From positions 6,209,001 through 6,273,000 of the forward strand of contig NZ_CP048834.1 of assembly GCF_012971745.1 (NCBI RefSeq): 64,000 nucleotides of DNA. Reading direction: 5' to 3'. Positions 1 to 8,280 of this stretch are shown here, one piece after another. How positions within the stretch are numbered: position 1 is the stretch's first letter; every line of letters begins with the position of its first letter. The position numbers and the translations under genes were made by a program. This DNA comes from Starkeya sp. ORNL1 (GTDB taxonomy: Bacteria > Pseudomonadota > Alphaproteobacteria > Rhizobiales > Xanthobacteraceae). Under the pieces are notes generated by a model. That model made no database searches. It saw only the letters and a program-made list of their open reading frames with translations, and was not told the DNA's origin.

Positions 1-2
1 CC

Positions 3-782
3 ATGCTCGATCTTAGCCTGTTCCGCTATGGACGCTTCGTCGGGGTTCAGCTTCTGCCGATTGCCACCTGCTTCGCTTATGTCGTGCTGCTGATCCTCTT
101 GCCGCTCCGGTTCATCGGCGTCGAAGGATACAGTGAAAGCGAAGCCGGCTTGCTTATGATCGCACTGTCCGCGCCGATGCTGGTTGTGCCGGTCGCGGCC
201 GCAATGTCCACGCGCTGGATTTCGCCCGGTCTGATCACCGGCGTTGGACTGATCGTGGCGACGGCTGGCCTTATTTGGTTGGGCACAATCCGCCCCAGCG
301 ATGCCTATGCGGCGATCGGACCGATGCTGGTGATCGGAACAGGAGCTGGCGTTCCCTGGGGGCTGATGGACGGGCTGGCCGTCAGCGTCGTCCCCAAGGA
401 GCGTGCGGGCATGGCAAGCGGCATCTTCAACACCTCGAAGGTCGCCAGCGAAGGGATCATCCTCGCCATTGTCGCAGCAGCCTTGTCGGCTCTGAGCGCG
501 ACCGGAGTCGGATCATTCGCGGCAGCCGGAATCCAACCGCAGGTCCTCGCCGAAATTGGCCACCGTCTCGCGACGGGTGACGTGGTGAGCGCCGCATTGC
601 TCGCCCCGGGCGTCGATCGCACCGTTCTACTTCAAGGTTATGCCGAAGCCTTCCGGAGCCTCACCCACGTGCTTGCCGCTATTACGCTACTGTCCGCGCT
701 CGCCGCTTTCACCTTGCTGGGCGGAACCCGAAGTGGAGAGGCGGCCGACGGTGCTGACTCTGCGGCTGTAAGCAGCTGTTAG
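3..782 (+). CDS. MFS drug-efflux transporter, C-terminal part (cut by window edge)
   Basis: About 259 residues of a very hydrophobic membrane protein are visible, with seven or so membrane segments. This fits the second half of a 14-helix DHA2-type (EmrB/QacA) major facilitator protein, which normally has 450-520 residues. The stretch VVPKERAGMASGIFNTSK is typical of the cytoplasmic loop and following helix near helix 11 in this family. The in-frame ATG at position 3 is probably internal, because the reading frame is open to the window edge. The short polar C-terminus ends at 782. Substrate cannot be told from sequence. Family assignment is fairly sure; completeness cannot be judged. Confidence 0.75.
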   Translation: MLDLSLFRYGRFVGVQLLPIATCFAYVVLLILLPLRFIGVEGYSESEAGLLMIALSAPMLVVPVAAAMSTRWISPGLITGVGLIVATAGLIWLGTIRPSDAYAAIGPMLVIGTGAGVPWGLMDGLAVSVVPKERAGMASGIFNTSKVASEGIILAIVAAALSALSATGVGSFAAAGIQPQVLAEIGHRLATGDVVSAALLAPGVDRTVLLQGYAEAFRSLTHVLAAITLLSALAAFTLLGGTRSGEAADGADSAAVSSC

Positions 783-849
783 ATCAAGGCTGGCGTCCAA
801 AGCCCTTGAACCGACCGCGTCGCCTGGTGTTGAATCCGACATACCAGAC

Positions 850-1125
850 TTGGAACCGGTGCAGCGGCAGATCGCCGACGTCGGCGAGGCCGCTCTGGTC
901 CTGCTCTACAAGTGGCCGGAGGCCGACGTGACGTCGAGGCCTCACCTGACCGCCCGGAAGCCGGCGTTGGCGGCCCTTGAGGGCAAGGGCACCCACGAGG
1001 CATTCCGGGCCGCATTCATCAAGGCGGCCGACCGAGTGGAGATCCTTGCGCCTGGTCCGGACCGACCCAGTGTCACGCTACCGGGACATGTCGCACGGCC
1101 TTGGGCGCGGCGGCTGAAGCGGTAG
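850..1125 (+). CDS. DUF982-family small protein, possibly 5'-truncated
   Basis: The 91-residue product has the layout of DUF982 proteins, common in Rhizobiales and of unknown function: an EAA..LL.KWP segment near residues 13-23, then ALAALEGKGTHEAFRAAFIKAA (residues about 39-60), matching the family pattern 'ALxALEGxxxxExARxAFxxAA'. The only start candidate is a TTG at 850 with no clear ribosome site, and the usual N-terminal strand is short or missing, so the gene may be a 5'-truncated remnant. The 25-residue C-terminal tail is not family-like and may be read-through into neighbouring sequence. Confidence 0.5.
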   Translation: MEPVQRQIADVGEAALVLLYKWPEADVTSRPHLTARKPALAALEGKGTHEAFRAAFIKAADRVEILAPGPDRPSVTLPGHVARPWARRLKR

Positions 1126-1234
1126 ATATCCACTAGAGGTATCAGAGGCAGGACGACTGCGGCGGTTCTGCAACACATAATGACGGTTCGCGCAACGGCA
1201 GTCGGATCCTCGTTGACCCCAATGTTTCCGTTCC

Positions 1235-1258
1235 GCAACCTTAGCAGGCTAAGGTTGC
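1235..1258. promoter_or_regulatory. Perfect 11-bp palindrome upstream of the RiPP-like gene
   Basis: GCAACCTTAGC-AG-GCTAAGGTTGC is a perfect inverted repeat with a 2-base centre, ending 21 bases before the ATG at 1280. The symmetry and position suit an operator for a dimeric regulator or a 5'-UTR hairpin. No T-run follows, so a terminator is unlikely. Confidence 0.5.
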
Positions 1259-1279
1259 AATCGATTTGGGGGCCTACCA

Positions 1280-1384
1280 ATGAAAGCTTACACCGCACCT
1301 CGCCTGATCAAAGCCGGCAAGCTCTCCTCTGTCACCGCCGGCGCGAACTTCTCCGGCAAGAAGGGCAAAGTCATCGACAACTAG
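1280..1384 (+). CDS. Orphan RiPP-type precursor peptide (lasso-like leader)
   Basis: This 34-residue ORF is below usual gene-calling limits. Residues 4-19 read YTAPRLIKAGKLSSVT, which matches the lasso-peptide leader pattern YxxPxLxxxGxLxxxT. The Thr sits at the expected penultimate leader position, which would leave a 14-residue core, GANFSGKKGKVIDN. That core starts with Gly, but positions 7-9 are Lys, Lys, Gly, with no Asp/Glu to close a macrolactam ring; the only acidic residue is at core position 13. No lasso cyclase (asparagine-synthase type), B1/B2 protease genes or exporter lie nearby. It therefore belongs with the 'putative RiPP precursor' peptides scattered singly in Rhizobiales; product and maturation are unknown. 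A strong terminator follows within 9 bases and a palindrome precedes it, which supports a real monocistronic gene. Confidence 0.6.
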   Translation: MKAYTAPRLIKAGKLSSVTAGANFSGKKGKVIDN

Positions 1385-1392
1385 CCCGCATT

Positions 1393-1428
1393 GCTCACTC
1401 GGGTTCAACGCCCGAGTGAGCTTCGTTT
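1393..1428 (+). terminator. Rho-independent terminator of the RiPP-like gene
   Basis: GCTCACTCGGG (1393-1403) pairs perfectly with CCCGAGTGAGC (1411-1421) around a 7-base loop, and a short T-rich stretch TTCGTTT follows. Confidence 0.75.
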
Positions 1429-1690
1429 GGCAATATCCCCGACTGACAGGCACTTCCTCGATCTCCATAATGCCGCATTAAGCGAACCAGCGGTGCCACC
1501 GGTGGCAAAACCTTGCTTTGGCTCCTCACGCGGCTTCCTCGATTGCAGCGGATGTGTACTCGCCAGCCTTCGTCTGTCCGACGAAACGCTCATCCTGAGT
1601 TCGCAAACACGCTCTAATTGAAAGCTCGTCTTCGCTCGACTGCGCTTCGGTCTTTCGTTACCGTGGGGTATGGCCATCCAGGGGGTGCGG
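1429..1690. other. Gap before the VHL-beta-like gene
   Basis: No convincing gene, RNA or repeat was seen here. The last bases (GGGGG at 1681-1685) supply the ribosome-binding site for the ATG at 1691. Confidence 0.4.
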
Positions 1691-2101
1691 ATGTCGAGAG
1701 AAAGCATCATAAATACAGGTTCGGGCCGGCATCGGCGCCTCGGCTTCACACCAGCCGCGCTGCTGGTCGCCGCGTTCTCGCTTGCGGGCCTGCACGAAGC
1801 CGAGGCGGCGCGGTGCGGGAATCCGGCGCGGTTCCGCTCGGTCGATGGCGGACCGAAGATCAATATCGTCATCGTCAACAAGTCGGGCCAGTACCGTAAC
1901 GTGGATTGGATCGACCGGAACGGCAGACTGGTTTCGATGGGAAGCGTGCCGGCCGGCGGCTCCTTCCCGATGTCGACCTGGGACGGCCATACCTTCATGC
2001 TGACCGACGGGCCGGGGAATTGCGTCGAGATGTTCCGCGCCAGCGCCGGCAACAGGCAGGTCGTGCTCCGGGCCAAGAGTTCTGGTTCCGGCCCAGAGTG
2101 A
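1691..2101 (+). CDS. Secreted protein with a VHL-beta-like domain
   Basis: The 136-residue product starts with a charged n-region and a hydrophobic segment (PAALLVAAFSLAGLHEAEAA), a likely Sec signal peptide cleaved after AEA. The mature part carries VNKSGQYRNVDWIDRNG followed by SMGSVPAGGSF and a TWDGHTFMLTD strand. This order resembles the von Hippel-Lindau beta domain (N-x-S/T, W-x-D-x-x-G, PG, H-x-W/F...D), which occurs in small secreted bacterial proteins of unknown role. The start at 1691 was preferred over 1670 because GGGGG lies 5 bases upstream. Two Cys residues in the mature protein could form a disulfide. The gene stands alone. Domain assignment is by eye only. Confidence 0.6.
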   Translation: MSRESIINTGSGRHRRLGFTPAALLVAAFSLAGLHEAEAARCGNPARFRSVDGGPKINIVIVNKSGQYRNVDWIDRNGRLVSMGSVPAGGSFPMSTWDGHTFMLTDGPGNCVEMFRASAGNRQVVLRAKSSGSGPE

Positions 2102-2217
2102 CCTCGGGCTTTCACTGCGTTCCCCGGGATTGATGTCGGCCACTTCACCGTGGCTCGAGCCGGAAAGGGCTGGGCGCCACCTTTCTCGCCCACGACGCCC
2201 GCGGTTACGCTCCCTGC

Positions 2218-2433
2218 ATGTGCAACCTCTACAGCATCACCACGAACCAAGAAGCCATCCGCCGGCCCAGCCACGCCCTTCATTTGCTGCTGTCAGTAAT
2301 CACCATGGGCGTATGGCTTATCCCGTGGTTTCTGATTTCTGTGTTCTCGAGCGATTCGAAATACAAGCGCCCGAACTGTGGAAGCGACACGTTCACGTAC
2401 CTGCCAAAGGGTAAGCGCCACCTTAAATCTTGA
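2218..2433 (+). pseudogene. Chimeric remnant: SRAP (YedK/HMCES) N-terminus joined to a membrane/zinc-ribbon tail
   Basis: The first 15 residues, MCNLYSITTNQEAIR, are the invariant start of rhizobial SOS-response-associated peptidases (SRAP), whose Cys2 makes the DNA-protein crosslink at abasic sites. The SRAP body (200+ residues, with the catalytic Asn, Glu and His) is absent. From about residue 18 the ORF becomes SHALHLLLSVITMGVWLIPW, one membrane helix typical of small membrane proteins that end in a CPxCG zinc ribbon. Here that ribbon reads KRPNCG, so its first Cys is lost. The 71-residue ORF is best read as two broken genes fused by a deletion, not a functional SRAP protein. Confidence 0.55.
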
Positions 2434-2623
2434 GCGTCATTTGCCACCGAACCTCATAAGCTTCGTGGCGGCTGGAGCGGACCTTGGAGGCGTGGGGGTG
2501 GCGCAGGCGTGACAGGCATTCCCAGGCGCTACCAAAACCCATCACCGGTGCTCAACACCTGCAGAGAGGGCCGCCCGCAAAATATGCCACACCATTCACG
2601 GGCGAGGGTGGATGGGCCCCGCT

Positions 2624-3391
2624 TTACTCCTTCGTCCGGTGGAACCAGTCCAGAGAAGGCGATCCTCGACCCTTAAAAAATCCATCGCGCACAGCATCGG
2701 AGGAGACGAGCGGGTTAGCGCGTGCTGCCTCCAAAGCACGAGTCAATAAAGACTCTGGTGGCGAAGCGAGATCCAAGGTCGAGAGCATCCCCAGCCTATA
2801 CCCCGCCTGGAACGATAAATCGTCCGCATTGGTGCGGTCACCGCCCGCCAGTCGCCAGAGCTCGTATTGAGCCACGCCGAGGGCGAGTTCACCATCTGGC
2901 AGGAAGTCGGCCATGGCCATACTTCCTGTCCTCTGGAAACCGAGCTTGCCGAGCAATGTCAACGAACGCGGTGCTATTGCACCAAAGACGACGGCTGAAG
3001 CTCCCCGCCAAGGCGTGCTCCCGAATAGCCAATTCAACGCCATTGACGCGGCTTCCATGGCGTAACCCTTCCCCCAGGAGAAAGGGTGAAGGCCGTAGAG
3101 TATTTCGGGGTCGTCTCCGATGTCGGGGGCAGCAAAGCCGCACCAACCGATCATCTCTCCCGCACCATTACGAATAGCCCAAACCCCGTACCCCCACTCA
3201 TCCCATGATGAGTTGTGCCAGCCAATACGTCGCTCAGCCGCCAGCATGCATTTTTCCCAGCTGGACGCATCTGCGGTGATACTCTTGGTGACTTGAGGGA
3301 AGGAAAGAATATGCGCAAGCGCTACCGCGTCGCCGTCGCAGCATGGCGACAAACTAATGCGGCTTCCGCGTAGGTAAGGTATGGAGGACAT
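2624..3391 (-). CDS. GNAT-family N-acetyltransferase (RimJ/RimL type)
   Basis: The 255-residue product has a GNAT core in its first 170 residues. It shows an LRGSRISLSPC start strand, EMIGWCGFAA (beta 4), an EILYGLHPFSWGKGYAMEA segment holding the acetyl-CoA pyrophosphate loop (variant of Q/RxxGxG/A, here WGKGYA), and LGKLGFQRTGS near residue 150, which is the usual L..LGF..... motif of RimJ/RimL-like enzymes. Such enzymes acetylate protein N-termini or small amines; the acceptor here is unknown. The C-terminal 80 residues are an extension without a recognised domain. The gene is monocistronic on the minus strand between remnant-rich gaps. Confidence 0.75.
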   Translation of the reverse strand: MSSIPYLRGSRISLSPCCDGDAVALAHILSFPQVTKSITADASSWEKCMLAAERRIGWHNSSWDEWGYGVWAIRNGAGEMIGWCGFAAPDIGDDPEILYGLHPFSWGKGYAMEAASMALNWLFGSTPWRGASAVVFGAIAPRSLTLLGKLGFQRTGSMAMADFLPDGELALGVAQYELWRLAGGDRTNADDLSFQAGYRLGMLSTLDLASPPESLLTRALEAARANPLVSSDAVRDGFFKGRGSPSLDWFHRTKE

Positions 3392-3558
3392 GCGGCAACC
3401 TCATCGGATGCTATTCCATCTCGTTACACGCCGCGCGTGCTGAATGCGCGCTGAACGAGCAAAACGCGTCACAGAAAGCCCTACTTATCCCTTTGTCCGC
3501 TCCGCTGCGCCCTGGTCTGAATTCAAGGAACTTCGAAGGCCGTTGCCAGACAGCGCAG

Positions 3559-3702
3559 TTAGCTAACCGTAGGCCTCCCCGCGATATGCACGACCGGCGG
3601 ACACGCCGGCCGGGTGATGGCCAGCGCCAGGCGGACCAAGTGCAGCGAGAGCCAGTAGAGCACGGGTGACAGCGCCAATTCATATTGCCGACGCCATGGC
3701 AT
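3559..3702 (-). CDS. Short ORF, likely C-terminal gene remnant (copy 1)
   Basis: Right after the DUF4239 stop codon (TAA-ATG) a 47-codon ORF reads on. It contains LYWLSLHLVRLALAITRPAC and then PPVVHIAGRPTVS. A homologous stretch, LYWLSLQLVRLALAIMRPAH then PTVHIAGR, lies on the minus strand near 11.2 kb in a different context. The conservation across both copies suggests a common ancestral gene end rather than chance. Whether this copy is translated, coupled to the upstream gene, is unknown. Confidence 0.35.
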   Translation of the reverse strand: MPWRRQYELALSPVLYWLSLHLVRLALAITRPACPPVVHIAGRPTVS

Positions 3703-4497
3703 TTAGCGGTTCATGTCCGCCAATGCGTCTCGCATTGCAGCGCTAGGGATACCAAAAAAGCCGGTGTAAGGCTCGCTTAGGTCTACGATGACGAACATCA
3801 CGCTCGATACGGAAAGCACCCCGATCAATAGAACCACCGCGGTTAGCCGGCGGCGCGGGATCTGCAACCCGAAACTCAAGAACACAAGCGCGAGCCAAAT
3901 GCTGATGATGGAAACGAAGAGGCTTCCCGAGGGGGCGTGAGTGTCTTCGATAACGGCCCACCGTCCCTCAACCACCATTTGATAGTCTGCCCGGCAACGG
4001 GCGGCCGTGTTGCTGCCACCAGCGTCTACAGGCGAAACCGATTCAATGGCCGAGCCGATGTCGAGCATGATTCGGCTCAATTGCGGATCCTCGCCGCGAA
4101 GGGCCATTTGCCGAACGTCCGGCATCCCCTCGACAGATGCGGATGGTTCTTCAGGCCACGTGCTGGCAATGACCGCCGCAGTATATTGACGAAGCTTCAG
4201 CCGCGTCGCCTCCATCTGCGGGCCAAGTCTACGCAGGCATTGATCGAGGGTTGCCAGCTGGGCGGCGTAAGTTGCCCGGTCCTTGCTGGCAGCATTGAAC
4301 GCCGTTCTTGCCGTTGACAATTGGAGGCTCAAGATCAGGGCTGCGAAGGTGACAAGCAGACCCGTCACCAGACGGATCGCATCCATGTTCTCGTTCGACA
4401 GGTGCTGCTCGAGCAGGCGACCTCGCAGCACGACCCCGCCTAGCGCGCTAAGGCTGAACAGCGCCAAAAAGCCGAGACCGTATATGGTTTCAATCAT
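3703..4497 (-). CDS. DUF4239 (bestrophin-like) membrane protein
   Basis: The 264-residue product has two N-terminal membrane segments (residues about 3-23 and 40-58), a long soluble stretch rich in Arg/Gln with the motif ATLDQCLRRLGPQMEATRLKLRQY, and two C-terminal membrane segments (about 190-212 and 218-240). This 2-soluble-2 arrangement and the helix starting LVTGLLVTFAALILSLQL are typical of DUF4239 proteins, distantly related to bestrophin-type channels; function is unknown. The start at 4497 was chosen over 4524 because GTGAGAG lies just upstream. No operon partner is evident apart from the short ORF that follows. Confidence 0.75.
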   Translation of the reverse strand: MIETIYGLGFLALFSLSALGGVVLRGRLLEQHLSNENMDAIRLVTGLLVTFAALILSLQLSTARTAFNAASKDRATYAAQLATLDQCLRRLGPQMEATRLKLRQYTAAVIASTWPEEPSASVEGMPDVRQMALRGEDPQLSRIMLDIGSAIESVSPVDAGGSNTAARCRADYQMVVEGRWAVIEDTHAPSGSLFVSIISIWLALVFLSFGLQIPRRRLTAVVLLIGVLSVSSVMFVIVDLSEPYTGFFGIPSAAMRDALADMNR

Positions 4498-4524
4498 TTG
4501 ACTCTCACAATTGCCACCCACCAC

Positions 4525-4942
4525 CTACAGCAATTCGATGCGTTGCGAGAGTCAGCGGAGACGCACGCCAACGAATTGGACTAGCCACCTCTTACAGCTG
4601 ACCCCATGGCATCCGGGTCGTGCTCGGTGTGGTGTTGTTCTTCCTTCTCCAGATCGCCGCGCCCGTCGCTCCAGTGCCCTTGCGTGGCGGAGCGAACCGG
4701 TTCGGCACGAAAGCCGATGACATCGGGCAGGCCGACCTCTGGCCCCTGGCGAGGGCTCCAGATCCGGGTCGCCGTCGATCTCGTCGAGCAATACCTCGTT
4801 TCTGCGAACCGTTCAGCGCGCCGTTGATGAGGTTGGCGGGCCGAGCCGCGGCGAGCGCGGTTGAAATCATTTGCCCGTCGCGTGCCATGCATAGGATGCT
4901 GAGACGAAGGCGCAGTAGGCGCCGGGCGGGGGCTGAGGGCAA
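4525..4942. other. Intergenic stretch with a gene-end remnant (repeat copy A)
   Basis: No intact gene seen. On the minus strand at about 4812-4862 there is ALAAARPANLINGALN, clearly related to ALAAARHANLIDDALK at about 8284-8333, and the DNA is similar too (long identical runs such as GATGAGGTT and GCCGAGCCGC). The two copies bracket the efflux operon 4943-8198. Bases 4933-4942 supply the ribosome site for 4943. Confidence 0.45.
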
Positions 4943-7078
4943 ATGAGCGTCGCCGAGGCGGAGCGCAGGGGGGCGGCTTTCCGCTTCCCCATCGATCTCG
5001 GCTGGCGCAATTTCGTCTTCGCGCTGCGAACGGCGCTTGCCGCGGTTACCGCGCTCGCCATCGCCTACTGGCTGGAACTCAGTGATCCGCAATGGGCGAC
5101 GCTCACCGTCTATCTGCTGGCGCAACCGACGGCTGGTGCTGCCGTCGCCAAGGGAGCCTGGCGCACCGTCGGCACGGTGTGCGGAGCGCTGGTCGGTCTG
5201 GTCGTGGTCGGGATGTTCTCGCAGGCGCCCGAGTTGCTGGTGGCCGCCATCGCGCTGCTGATCGGCCTCGTCTTCTATGCCGGCGCGCGGGTGCGCAACT
5301 ACACCTCATACGGCGTGCTGATCGGTGGCTACACCATGCTGCTGATCGGCTTCGAGGGCTCCTCCGATCCGTTGAACGCGTGGTCGATCGCACTCGATCG
5401 CACCTCTGAAATCCTGATCGGCATAGCCTGCATCACCGCGGCGAGCGTCATCGTGCTTCCACGCTACGCTGGCGACGTGCTGCGCGCTTCGCTCGCCGGC
5501 ACCTTCTCCGGCCTTTCGCGCTATGGCGCCGCGGCGTTGCGCCCGTCGACGCCGGCGGCACGCTTCATCGCGCAGCGCCGCCGCATGGTGGAGCAGGTTG
5601 TGACATTCGACGCGCTGCGCTCATACACCGTGTTCGAGGCGCCGGAGATGCGCGCGAATGACGAGGCACTGCGCAAGACGACTCGCGAGTTCCTGCGGGT
5701 GCTGGCCATTGCACGCGGATTGTTCTTCCGGCTGGAGGACTTCCGCGAGGAAGGGGCGGACACTGTGCTGGCGCGCCTCAGCCCGGCGCTCGCCGCGACG
5801 GTCGCGACGCTCGAGCGCATCGCCGCGGAAAGCGGAACCCTGGACGATCCGGGCCGCATCGAGGGCGAGTTGTCGGCGGCCGGCGCCGCTCTTGATGCGG
5901 CGAGTGCCGAACTGGAAGCCATGGCCGGCACGGTGCCGTTCGAACCCCTCGCCAACGCGGTGCTGGTGGTGCGCCGCGCAACCGATCTGTTGCATCAGCT
6001 TTCCCTGGTCATCTGCAGCGAGGCGGCCAGCGTGCGGGCGGGCCCGTCCCCGGCGCAACCGCGCGCTGTCGAGCCGGCACCCCCGCAGGGCCATCGCGAG
6101 GCGGTTCTCCTCGGGCTTCGCGCGGCGTTCGTGATTGCCGTGGTCAGCCTGTTCTGGACGGCGACCGGCTGGAGCCAGGGCTTCACCGCCATGTCCGGTG
6201 CCGCCATCATGCTGTTCTTCGGCGTCAACCAGGACAACGCGATCCGCGGTGGGCGATCCTTCATGCTGTGGGCGGCGGCCGGCATCGCGGTCGCCTATCT
6301 GGGGATGATGATGGTGCTGCCGCGCATCGAGGGCTTCGAAGCGCTGGCGCTGTTCCTCGTGGTGGCGCTGCTGCCGGCCGGATTGATGGCGGGCACGCCG
6401 GCCTATGCGTGGCCGGGCATTGCGTTCGGCGGCTTCATCATCTCCGAGCTCGGCACCAGCAATCTTTTCACGCAGGACGTGTCGGGGTTCGTCAATGGGG
6501 GCGCCGCCATCCTGCTCGGCATGGCCGGGAGCCTCGTCTTGCTCGGTGTACTGCCGGTGACCTCGCGAGCGACACGGGCGCGCGCCTGGAATGTGATCGT
6601 GGGGCGGCTGCTGCCGGAGGCGGCGCGCGGCGCACCGCCAGAGCGCACCATCGTCGCCGAGATACTGGCGATGGTTGGGGTGCTGCTTCCACGCCTGGCA
6701 CTCGACCTCCAGGATGATGAGGACTTCCTGCGTGGTGGCCTGGGCGCGGCCTCGGCCAGTGTTGAGCTCGGTCGCCTTTCGCGTGCCGGTCAGGAGCGGA
6801 CGATGCCGCCTGCCGCGGCGCATGCGATCGCCGAGTGCCTCACGCGCTTTGCAGCGCTGCTCGAGGACGTTGCTCGGCCCGGCGCCGATCGAGCGGCGAT
6901 GCTGGCGCAGGCGGAAGCCGTCGTGGCGCAGGCGCGCCGCATATTGGCGGGTCTCGTGCTCGAACCCGGTTCGCCGGCGGCGCGCGCGGTGGTGAGGGCA
7001 GGGGCTTCACTGCGCTTCATCGACGACCGCTTTGGCATCGACCGCCCCTTCCTGCTGCGCAGCTTTGCGGACGAGTGA
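4943..7078 (+). CDS. FUSC-family efflux pump membrane subunit (AaeB-like)
   Basis: This 711-residue inner-membrane protein has the duplicated FUSC layout. The first half has membrane segments (residues about 25-170, e.g. ALAIAYWLELSDPQWATLTV) and a cytoplasmic helical region; a second membrane block follows at about 385-540 (LFWTATGWSQGFTAMSGAAI), then a C-terminal soluble part. The 'D/S-P-Q-W-A' and 'W..G..A..GAAI' segments in the first helix of each half are characteristic. AaeB-type proteins export aromatic carboxylic acids with an AaeA-type periplasmic adaptor. The next two genes (DUF1656, HlyD) complete the operon. GAGGG lies just before the ATG. Confidence 0.88.
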   Translation: MSVAEAERRGAAFRFPIDLGWRNFVFALRTALAAVTALAIAYWLELSDPQWATLTVYLLAQPTAGAAVAKGAWRTVGTVCGALVGLVVVGMFSQAPELLVAAIALLIGLVFYAGARVRNYTSYGVLIGGYTMLLIGFEGSSDPLNAWSIALDRTSEILIGIACITAASVIVLPRYAGDVLRASLAGTFSGLSRYGAAALRPSTPAARFIAQRRRMVEQVVTFDALRSYTVFEAPEMRANDEALRKTTREFLRVLAIARGLFFRLEDFREEGADTVLARLSPALAATVATLERIAAESGTLDDPGRIEGELSAAGAALDAASAELEAMAGTVPFEPLANAVLVVRRATDLLHQLSLVICSEAASVRAGPSPAQPRAVEPAPPQGHREAVLLGLRAAFVIAVVSLFWTATGWSQGFTAMSGAAIMLFFGVNQDNAIRGGRSFMLWAAAGIAVAYLGMMMVLPRIEGFEALALFLVVALLPAGLMAGTPAYAWPGIAFGGFIISELGTSNLFTQDVSGFVNGGAAILLGMAGSLVLLGVLPVTSRATRARAWNVIVGRLLPEAARGAPPERTIVAEILAMVGVLLPRLALDLQDDEDFLRGGLGAASASVELGRLSRAGQERTMPPAAAHAIAECLTRFAALLEDVARPGADRAAMLAQAEAVVAQARRILAGLVLEPGSPAARAVVRAGASLRFIDDRFGIDRPFLLRSFADE

Positions 7079-7086
7079 AGCCGGCC

Positions 7087-7317
7087 ATGGATGTACCCGC
7101 GCTCACCGCCTTCCATTCCATCAGCTTCTTCGGCTTCTATCTGCCACCGCTACTGTTATGGGCGAGCGTGGCGCTGATCCCTTATGTGCTCGCGCGCTGG
7201 GCGATCGGGCGAGCCGGGCTTTACCGCTTCGTGTGGCACCGACCGCTTTTCAACCTGGCGCTCTATGTGCTCATTCTCGGTGGGATGATCTTCATCGGAG
7301 GCAGGGGATGGCTGTAA
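7087..7317 (+). CDS. DUF1656 small membrane protein (AaeX-like)
   Basis: This 76-residue protein has two membrane segments and the family signature EF/SF-x-G-x-Y-x-PP (here SFFGFYLPPLLLWA), followed by LYRFVWHRPLFNLALYVLIL. DUF1656 proteins are coded between the FUSC and HlyD genes of aromatic-acid efflux operons; their role is unknown. The start at 7087 lies 8 bases after the FUSC stop. Its stop codon overlaps the next gene, whose ATG is at 7308, so translation is probably coupled. Confidence 0.85.
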   Translation: MDVPALTAFHSISFFGFYLPPLLLWASVALIPYVLARWAIGRAGLYRFVWHRPLFNLALYVLILGGMIFIGGRGWL

Positions 7318-8198
7318 TGGGCGCTTCGGCGAGAACCGCGCTGCGCGTCGCCGTCACCTTCATCGCAGCAGCGGCGGCGTTCTATGTCGGCTGGTGGCTG
7401 TGGGACTACTACACCCTTGCGCCGTGGACCCGGGATGCGCGGGTGCAGGCCAATATCGTCGAACTGGCGCCGGATGTGTCGGGTCTCGTCACCGCGATCA
7501 ACGTTACCGACAACCAGCTCGTGAAGAAGGGCGACGTGCTGTTCGTCATCGACCCGCAGCGCTTCCAGGTGGCGCTGGACCAGGCACGAGCGACCGTCGA
7601 GCAGCGCCAGCAGGCACTCAAGCTGGCGCAGGACGATGCCAGGCGCGATGCCGAGGTCTATTCCGGCGACCCCTCCGCAATCTCGGTGGCGACTGCCGAG
7701 CGCTCACGGGTCTCCGCCGCCGAGGCGCAGGCGGCGCTGCAGCAGGCCCAGGCGGCGCTGGCCAGCGCACAGCTCGACCTCACCCGCAGCCAGGTGCGCG
7801 CTCCGGTGAACGGCTACGTGACCAATCTCACAGCCAGCGTCGGCGACTATGCCAGGATCGGCAAGGGCGTGCTGGCGCTCGTCGACAGCGATTCCTTCTA
7901 TGTCTACGCCTACTTCATGGAGACCAAGCTCCCGGCGATCCGTGACGGCGACCCGGCCGAGGTTTGGCTGATGGCTGGCGGCACGCAGTTGCGTGGGACG
8001 GTGCAGGGTTTGAGCCGTGCCATTGCCGATCCCGACGCTGCCGGCGGGCTGCTCGCCTCGGTCAATCCGAACTTCGACTGGATCCGCCTCGCGCAGCGTA
8101 TTCCGGTCCGTATCAAGTTGGACAATCTGCCGTCCGGTGTGCGCCTCGCAGCCGGCATGTCGGCAACGGTAGCGGTCCACCCGGCCTCCCCACCCTGA
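7308..8198 (+). CDS. HlyD/EmrA-family periplasmic adaptor (AaeA-like)
   Basis: This 296-residue membrane-fusion protein has an N-terminal anchor (residues about 10-32), the biotinyl-lipoyl half-motif VELAPDVSGLVTAINVTDNQ, a helical hairpin rich in Gln/Ala (about 85-150) and the matching half RAPVNGYVTNLTASVGDY, then a beta-barrel with SFYVYAYFMETKL. It would link the FUSC pump to the periplasm and an outer-membrane channel coded elsewhere. The ATG at 7308 has GGAG 7 bases upstream and overlaps the DUF1656 gene; an alternative ATG lies at 7317. It is the last gene of the operon. Confidence 0.88.
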   Translation: MAVMGASARTALRVAVTFIAAAAAFYVGWWLWDYYTLAPWTRDARVQANIVELAPDVSGLVTAINVTDNQLVKKGDVLFVIDPQRFQVALDQARATVEQRQQALKLAQDDARRDAEVYSGDPSAISVATAERSRVSAAEAQAALQQAQAALASAQLDLTRSQVRAPVNGYVTNLTASVGDYARIGKGVLALVDSDSFYVYAYFMETKLPAIRDGDPAEVWLMAGGTQLRGTVQGLSRAIADPDAAGGLLASVNPNFDWIRLAQRIPVRIKLDNLPSGVRLAAGMSATVAVHPASPP

Positions 8199-8280
8199 CC
8201 AGTGGGGCATGCCGCTCCATTCTCCTTGACGAAACTCCCATCGGCCTTGGAAAGAAAGCCAGCGCTCGTCGCTCTCGACC

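Noticed and set aside
1280..2101. Lasso-peptide biosynthetic cluster
   Set aside because: The precursor-like gene has no cyclase, protease or exporter partner; the next gene is an unrelated secreted protein.
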